Assembly (NCBI RefSeq): GCF_038502225.1
Contig: NC_091307.1
Location: forward strand, 25,592,933-25,656,932
Reading direction: 5' to 3'
Origin: Cherax quadricarinatus
Taxonomy: Eukaryota; Arthropoda; Malacostraca; Decapoda; Parastacidae
Length of the DNA stretch: 64,000 nucleotides
Shown here: positions 9,990 to 64,000 of the stretch, piece by piece
Position numbering within the stretch: position 1 is the stretch's first letter
Layout: every line of letters begins with the position of its first letter
Program-made: the position numbers and the translations under genes
Notes under the pieces: generated by a model
The model's input: the letters and a program-made list of their open reading frames with translations, nothing else
Told to the model about the DNA's origin: nothing
Database searches by the model: none

Positions 9990-10136
9990 GGGTTCCACTC
10001 ACTCATCAAGGAAGGTTCCTTGATGCTACTGAGGGACTCTTGATCTTAGAAACTGGACCCATGCTCCAATTCTTTAATCAAGTCTTTCATTTCCACCAGG
10101 CACTGTATGACCCCTAGGGGCTTAGTCCTCCATTAT
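9990..10136 (+). mobile_element. SINE-like repeat, family T
   Basis: Body with AAGGAAGGTTCCTTGATGCT, GGGACTCTTGATCTTAGAA and the tail CACTGTATGACCCCTAGGGG. The copy at 63660-63815 shares GGGGCTCTTGATC(C)AAGGAA. There is no clear tRNA head, so whether it is a SINE or a LINE tail is open. Confidence 0.55.
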
Positions 10137-10480
10137 TATTAGTAGTAGTACGGTGGACCCCCGACTTACGATATTAATTCATTCCAGAAGTCTGTTCAGG
10201 TGCCGTTACCGAACGAATTTGTTCCCATAAGGAATATTGTAAATTAGATTAGTCCGTTTCAGACCCCCAAAAATGCACGTACAAAAGCACTTACAAAAAT
10301 ACACTTACATAATTGTTCGAGTTGGGAGCTGATTGTGAGGTGGGGGTCCACTGTAGTAGTATACGTATTAGTATGTATTATTAGTATTAATATTATTAGT
10401 GGAATTAGCAATAGTATGAGTAGTAGTAGTTATAGTATTAGTAGTAGTAGTGTTAGTATTAGCAGTATTAATATTAGTAC
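10137..10480 (+). repeat. (AGT)n/(ATT)n-rich tract hosting a MITE
   Basis: Imperfect AGT/ATT trinucleotide repeats on both sides of the 10151-10353 MITE. The right part (10354-10480) runs directly into the 5'-truncated end of the RTE copy at 10481. Confidence 0.8.
10151..10353. mobile_element. 203-bp Tigger/pogo-type MITE
   Basis: Terminal inverted repeats: left CGGTGGACCCCCGACTTACG; right end GGGGGTCCACTG. It is flanked by TA on both sides and is too short to code. It has the same length as the related MITE at 16927-17129. Confidence 0.9.
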
Positions 10481-10927
10481 ATGGAGCAAAACAGAATGAC
10501 TTCAAGAGTGTATCAGTCTGTAGTGGAAGGAAGGCGGGGTAGGGGTCGGCCTAGGAAAGGTTGGAGGGAGGGGGTAAAGGAGGTTTTGTGTGCGAGGGGC
10601 TTGGACTTCCAGCAGGCGTGCGTGAGCGTGTTTGATAGGAGTGAATGGAGACGAATGGTTTTTAATACTTGACGTGCTGTTGGAGTGTGAGCAAAGTAAC
10701 ATTTATGAAGGGGTTCAGGGAAACCGGCAGGCCGGACTTGAGTCCTGGAGATGGGAAGTACAGTGTCTGCACTCTGAAGGAGGGGTGTTAATGTTGCAGT
10801 TTAAAAACTGTAGTGTAAGGCACCCTTCTGGCAAGACAGTGATGGAGTGAATGATGGTGAAAGTTTTTCTTTTTCGGGCCACCCTGCCTTGGTGGGAATC
10901 GGCCAGTGTGATAATAAAAAAAAAAAA
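10481..10927 (+). mobile_element. RTE-like LINE family C, 3' fragment
   Basis: The last 63 codons of the RTE ORF (10481-10672, ending GLDFQQACVSVFDRSEW) are followed by the family-C 3' UTR. The tail is GGGCCACCCTGCCTTGGTGG, AATCGGCCAGTGTGATAATA and an A-run. It is 5'-truncated into the trinucleotide tract. Confidence 0.9.
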
Positions 10928-11340
10928 TAATTAGTAATATAGTTTTTGTGTTAACAGAACATGCTACCATTAATATGTTCCTCACTGTGCATATGTCACT
11001 AAATCAAGAGGGTGCCTTGATATAAGGTAGGGCTTTTAACCTAAGGAATTGACTCTTCGAGGTGGGTGCCCTGATGGTGTCAGGAATCGAATCTACTCTT
11101 CCCTTTCTCATGTTAAACTGGATTACTTTCCATTCTCAAGGTTCTTTATGACCCAATGTGTTTGGCATGTCCCCTTCATTATAATCATCCTGACAGAATT
11201 GTTAATTTTTATTTTATTTATTTATTTTTTATTTGGACATGATACATAGTTGTAGTAGTATCATAAACTAAATGGAACCTTTACTTTTCAGAATAAGAAG
11301 GTGTATGTTTTATAGTAAATTAATTCCTGAGTTAAGAGCC
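10928..11340 (+). other. Region upstream of first coding exon
   Basis: Contains a weak T-type remnant (10995-11200, GTGCCTTGATATAAGG and GACTCTTCGAGG). A splice-acceptor-like CTTTACTTTTCAG ends at 11291, so an upstream non-coding exon may join at 11292. I see no confident promoter. Confidence 0.4.
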
Positions 11341-60158
<48,818 letters not shown>

Positions 60159-60227
60159 AATGATGAAAGCCTTTAAACAAATTTGTTTGGGTTTTATATA
60201 GATCATGTATTCTTTTTCTTATTCTGT

Positions 60228-60233
60228 AATAAA
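60228..60233 (+). terminator. Polyadenylation signal AATAAA
   Basis: Canonical AATAAA 70 bp after the stop codon, in CTGTAATAAAGCTAAAT. The 3' UTR is short, about 90 bp if cleavage is 15-25 nt downstream. Confidence 0.85.
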
Positions 60234-60371
60234 GCTAAATTTTCAAAATTGTGTATCTGACCCATTTTATTTTGTACTTTCCATTTTAGAGATGTGGTTT
60301 ACAAGAATGAAGTGTGTAATTAAATATTATATTGCAGTATTTGAAATTATCTAAAGTATCTCATTACTATT

Positions 60372-60812
60372 ATTTTTTTTTTTTTTCAACAAGTCGGCCG
60401 TCTCCCACCGAGGCAGGGTGACCCAAAAAAGAAAGAAAATCCCCAAAAGGAAAATACTTTCATCATCATTCAACACTTTCACCACACTCGCACATTATCA
60501 CTGTTTTTGCAGAGGTGCTCAGAATACAACAGTCTAGAAGCATACACATATAAAGATACACAACATATCCCTCCAAACTGCCAATATCCCAAACCCCTCC
60601 TTTAAAGTGCAGGCATTGTACTTCCCATTTCCAGGACTCAAGTCCGACTATATGAAAATAACCGGTTTCCCTGAATCCCTTCACTAAATATTACCCTGCT
60701 CACACTCCAACAGATCGTCAGGTCCCAAGTACCATTCGTCTCCATTCACTCCTATCTAACACGCTCACGCACGCTTGCTGGAAGTCCAAGCCCCTTGCCC
60801 ACAAAACCTCCT
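60372..60812 (-). mobile_element. RTE-like family D 3' fragment
   Basis: T-run, CAACAAGTCGGCCGTCTCCC, the D 3' UTR, then the last codons (DFQQACVSVLDRSEWRRM). 5'-truncated at CAAAACCTCCTTA directly into (TTA)n. Confidence 0.92.
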
Positions 60813-60815
60813 TAC

Positions 60816-60891
<76 letters not shown>

Positions 60892-60925
60892 ATTGTTATT
60901 ATCATTATTATTATTGTTATTGCTT
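60813..60925. repeat. (TTA)n microsatellite
   Basis: About 25 perfect units then interrupted ones (AATTGTTATTATCATTATT). Confidence 0.97.
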
Positions 60926-60949
60926 TTACTACTGTAATATTCACAGGGA

Positions 60950-61085
60950 TGCTCTAAACCCATAGATGGTCATACAACACCTGAGGAATAGATGGGAGGT
61001 AATCAAGTTTGATTCAACAAAGAGAAGGGTAGCCCCCAATTCCTGTAGATCAAGACCCCTTCACCAACATCATGGTGCCCTCCTG
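60950..61085 (-). mobile_element. SINE T-like remnant, inverted
   Basis: The reverse complement contains CATCTATGGGTTTAGAGC and GTCTTGATCTACAGGAATTG, resembling the T body. Diverged. Confidence 0.4.
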
Positions 61086-61149
61086 AAATGGGTAGAGTAT
61101 TTGTAGTTACGTAGGTCATTCTAGGCTTAATTTATTTATTACCATCTTC

Positions 61150-61321
61150 AGCACCAGAAAGGAAGGGTTTAGAATATTGGCTGTATAGAGTGACATCTCA
61201 ACTGCCATATCTGAGTGCCTCTGCAAAGACAGTGATTATGGGTGATTGATGGTGAAATTGTTTTTCTTTATGGGCCACCCTGCCTCAGTGGGAGACATCC
61301 AGTGTGTTGAAAAAAAAATTA
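61150..61321 (+). mobile_element. RTE-like 3' tail (diverged)
   Basis: GTTTAGAATATTGGCTGTAT, GAGTGCCTCTGCAAAGACAG, CACCCTGCCTCAGTGGGAGA and an A-run. Confidence 0.75.
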
Positions 61322-61392
61322 TTTGTTACCTTACATATAGATGCTAAACTGGTTTACTTAAACCTAATAAAAATTCTTGATCTTTCAAAATA

Positions 61393-63612
61393 TTTGGTGC
61401 GGGAGGGAAGAGGAGCGATTGGTGGAATGATGATGTGAAGAGAGTAGTAAGGGAGAAAAAGTTAGCATATGAGAAGTTTTTACAAAGTAGAAGTGATGAA
61501 AGGAGGGAAGAGTATATGGAGAAAAAGAGAGAGGTTAAGAGAGTGGTGAAGCAATGTAAAAAGAGAGCAAATGAGAGAGTGGGTGAGATGTTATCAACAA
61601 ATTTTGTTGAAAATTAGAAAAAGTTTTGGAGTGAGATTAACAAGTTAAGAAAGCCTAGAGAACAAATGGATTTGTCAGTTAAAAATAGGAGAGGAGAGTT
61701 ATTAAATGGAGAGTTAGAGGTATTGGGAAGATGGAGGGAATATTTTGAGGAATTGTTAAATGTTAATGAAGATAGGGAAGCTGTGATTTCGTGTAAAGGG
61801 CAAGGAGGAACAACATCTTGTAGGAGTGAGGAAGAGCCAGTTGTGAGTGTGGGGGAAGTTCGTGAGGCAGTAGGTAAAATGAAAGGGGGTAAGGCAGCCG
61901 GGATTGATGGGATAAAGATAGAAATGTTAAAAGCAGGTGGGGATATAGTTTTGGAGTGGTTGGTGCAATTATTTAATAAATGTATGGAAGAGGGTAAGGT
62001 ACTTAGGGATTGGCAGAGAGCATGCATAGTTCCTTTGTATAAAGGCAAAGGGGATAAAAGAGAGTGCAAAAATTATAGGGGGATAAGTCTGTTGAGTATA
62101 CCTGGCAAAGTGTATGGTAGAGTTATTATTGAAAGAATTAAGAGTAAGACGGAGAATAGGATAGCAGATGAACAAGGAGGCTTTAGGAAAGGTAGGGGGT
62201 GTGTGGACCAGGTGTTTACAGTGAAACATATAAGTGAACAGTATTTAGATAAGGCTAAAGAGGTCTTTGTGGCATTTATGGATTTGGAAAAGGCGTATGA
62301 CAGGGTGGATAGGGGGGGAATGTGGCAGATGTTGCAGGTGTATGGTGTAGGAGGTAGGTTACTGAAAGCAGTGAAGAGTTTTTTCGAGGATAGTGAGGCT
62401 CAAGTTAGAGTATGTAGGAAAGAGGGAAATTATTTCCCAGTAAAAGTAGGCCTTAGACAAGGATGTGTGATGTCACCATGGTTGTTTAATATATTTATAG
62501 ATGGGGTTGTAAGAGAAGTAAATGCGAGGGTCTTGGCAAGAGGCGTGGAGTTAAAAGATAAAGAATCACACATATAGTGGGAGTTGTCACAGTTGCTCTT
62601 TGCTGATGACACTGTGCTCTTGGGAGATTCTGAAGAGAAGTTGCAGAGATTGGTGGATGAATTTGGTAGGGTGTGCAAAAGAAGAAAATTGAAAGTGAAT
62701 ACAGGAAAGAGTAAGGTTATGAGGATAACAAAAAGATTAGGTGATGAAAGATTGGATATCAGATTGGAGGGAGAGAGTATGGAGGAAGTGAATGTATTCA
62801 GATATTTGGGAGTGGACGTGTCAGCGGATGGGTCTATGAAAGATGAGGTGAATCATAGAATTGATGAGGGGAAAAGGGTGAGTGGTGCACTTAGGAGTCT
62901 GTGGAGACAAAGAACTTTGTCCTTGGAGGCAAAGAGGGGAATGTATGAGAGTATAGTTTTACCAACGCTCTTATATGGGTATGAAGCATGGGTGATGAAT
63001 GTTGCAGCGAGGAGAAGGCTGGAGGCAGTGGAGATGTCATGTCTGAGAGCAATGTGTGGTGTGAATATAATGCAGAGAATTCGTAGTTTGGAAGTTAGGA
63101 GGAGGTGCGGGATTACCAAAACTGTTGTCCAGAGGGCTGAGGAAGGGTTGTTGAGGTGGTTCGGACATGTGGAGAGAATGGAGCGAAACAGAATAACTTC
63201 AAGAGTGTATCAGTCTGTAGTGGAAGGAAGGCGGGGTAGGGGTCGGCCTAGGAAAGGTTGGAGGGAGGGGGTAAAGGAGGTTTTGTGTGCGAGGGGCTTG
63301 GATTTCCAGCAGGCATGCGTGAGCGTGTTTGATAGGAGTGAATGGAGACAAATGGTTTTTAATACTTGACGTACTGTTGGAGTGTGAGCAAAGTAACATT
63401 TATGAAGGGGTTCAGGGAAACCGGCAGGCCGGACTTGAGTCCTGGAGATGAGAAGTACAGTGCCTGCACTCTGAAGGAGGGGTGTTAATGTTGCAGTTTA
63501 AAAACTGTAGTGTAAAGCACCCTTCTGGCAAGACAGTGATGGAGTGAATGATGGTGAAAGTTTTTCTTTTTCGGGCCACCCTGCCTTGGTGGGAATCGGC
63601 CAGTGTGATAAT
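61393..63612 (+). mobile_element. RTE-like LINE family C, copy C9 (5'-truncated)
   Basis: From the linker before the RT (GAGGAGCGATTGGTGGAATG) to the 3' end (GGGCCACCCTGCCTTGGTGG, AATCGGCCAGTGTGATAATA). The endonuclease domain is absent. Very close to C4. Confidence 0.93.
61435..63369 (+). pseudogene. LINE-C ORF2, RT to C-terminus, two stops
   Basis: GKAAGIDGIKIEML, IVPLYKGKGDKREC, NYRGISLLS, FMDLEKAYDRV (motif A), GLRQGCVMSPWLFNIF (motif B), LLFADDTVLLGDS (motif C), ending GLDFQQACVSVFDRSEW. The only lesions seen are TAG at about 61615 and TAG at 62575-62577 (between motifs B and C). Both lie in one otherwise open frame, so the copy is young. Confidence 0.92.
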
Positions 63613-63659
63613 AATAAAAACCATAACCCATAATTTTATTTGGAGTTTGGTTATTCTCT

Positions 63660-63815
63660 GTTACGTCACTCAAGGACGGTGCTTTGATACCAGTAAGGGG
63701 CTCTTGATCCAAGGAAGTGGACTTCCATGGAATCAGCCTGATTGTTTCTCATTACCCTTGCACTGTGTGACTCCTACAGGTTTGGTCTTTCTCATAACAA
63801 TAATAATGACGTAAC
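63660..63815 (+). mobile_element. SINE-like repeat, family T
   Basis: CACTCAAGGACGGTGCTTTG, GGGGCTCTTGATCCAAGGAA, CACTGTGTGACTCCTACAGG, ending in AACAATAATAATGA. Parallel to 9990-10136. Confidence 0.65.
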
Positions 63816-63833
63816 TAAAATGCCAGGACTAAG

Positions 63834-63945
63834 GTGTTAGTAACCCCTTCTCCTGTATAAATTACTAAATGTATAAAGGTCACTCTGCCTTGGTGGAAGA
63901 TGACCAGTGTTTTAAAAAATAATAATAATAATAATAATAATATAT
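63834..63945 (+). mobile_element. Composite RTE-derived SINE (family R), 5'-truncated
   Basis: TTAGTAACCCCTTCTCCTGT then ATAAATTACTAAATGTA directly followed by the RTE 3' tail GGTCACTCTGCCTTGGTGG, then (AAT)n. Same junction as the R copies at 25086 and 53840. Confidence 0.75.
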
Positions 63946-64000
63946 GGACACCTATCTAGTTACAAGCCACATACAGCTGCAGTTATACTTGAAGTGTGTC

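Noticed and set aside
11272..11340. Upstream in-frame ATG at 11272 as translation start
   Set aside because: It precedes a good splice-acceptor-like CTTTACTTTTCAG ending at 11291, and the added residues do not improve the presequence. Not fully excluded.
60718..60963. Poly-Asn protein on the minus strand
   Set aside because: Translation of (TAA)n joined to an RTE C-terminal fragment.

Overview
This is a eukaryotic (metazoan) genomic window and most of it is transposable-element sequence. The mix of repeats suggests a decapod crustacean of the lobster/crayfish/crab type: RTE-like LINEs with a CACCCTGCCT(T/C)GGTGGGA tail, tRNA-derived SINEs carrying GTGTGGGTCGCATCCTGGG, CR1/jockey-group LINEs, Tigger and piggyBac-like MITEs, and many (ATT)n tracts. 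The taxonomic call is inference from general repeat character. A run of exactly 100 Ns (1089-1188) is an assembly gap.

One host gene can be reconstructed completely. It is a crotonase-superfamily (enoyl-CoA hydratase/isomerase-like) gene on the + strand with seven coding exons: 11341-11449, 17503-17607, 36950-37092, 38013-38152, 48931-49085, 49732-49892 and 60060-60158. They join to 912 nt (303 codons plus stop) with consistent phases. Intron 2 needs a GC donor. The predicted protein has an Arg/Ser-rich N-terminus resembling a mitochondrial presequence. It keeps the first catalytic Glu of the family (E144) but has Cys where the second is expected (C164).

Layout. 1-11 kb, upstream of the first coding exon: SINE pieces, a G-rich minisatellite seeded from a LINE tail, two tandem copies of a CR1/jockey-like LINE (family A), then SINE/LINE tails and a MITE. 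11-17.5 kb (intron 1): an RTE copy, a Penelope-like repeat with a hammerhead-like core, a transposase N-terminal remnant and two Tigger-type MITEs. 17.6-37 kb (intron 2): a piggyBac-like MITE, an apparently intact RTE-like LINE (family C) with a 36-bp perfect target-site duplication, and an elaborate nested pile (25.3-36.8 kb). 38.2-48.9 kb (intron 4): one RTE-like element (family D) split by a MITE, an inverted D copy, a Tigger transposon and a piggyBac-like MITE. 49.9-60 kb (intron 6): a second D element split by a DDE-deleted Tigger and by a composite SINE, then more RTE tails and a further-deleted Tigger. 60.2-64 kb, past the gene: RTE tails, a nearly complete family-C RT region, and two SINE fragments.

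Family names here are local labels. A = CR1/jockey-group LINE whose 3' end carries GGGGGCGTTGACCCCC. B = second CR1/jockey-group LINE. C and D = two subfamilies of RTE-like LINE. V = tRNA-derived SINE. T = SINE-like repeat ending in CTGTATAATCCTACGGGTTT. R = composite SINE made from the RTE 5' end and 3' tail. P1-P3 = piggyBac-like MITEs. T1, T3, T4 = Tigger/pogo copies; T2 = a related element. W = a TIR element of unknown superfamily.

Because many elements sit inside other repeats, the empty target sites can be read from sister copies in the window. This gives independent support for several insertion boundaries and target-site duplications.
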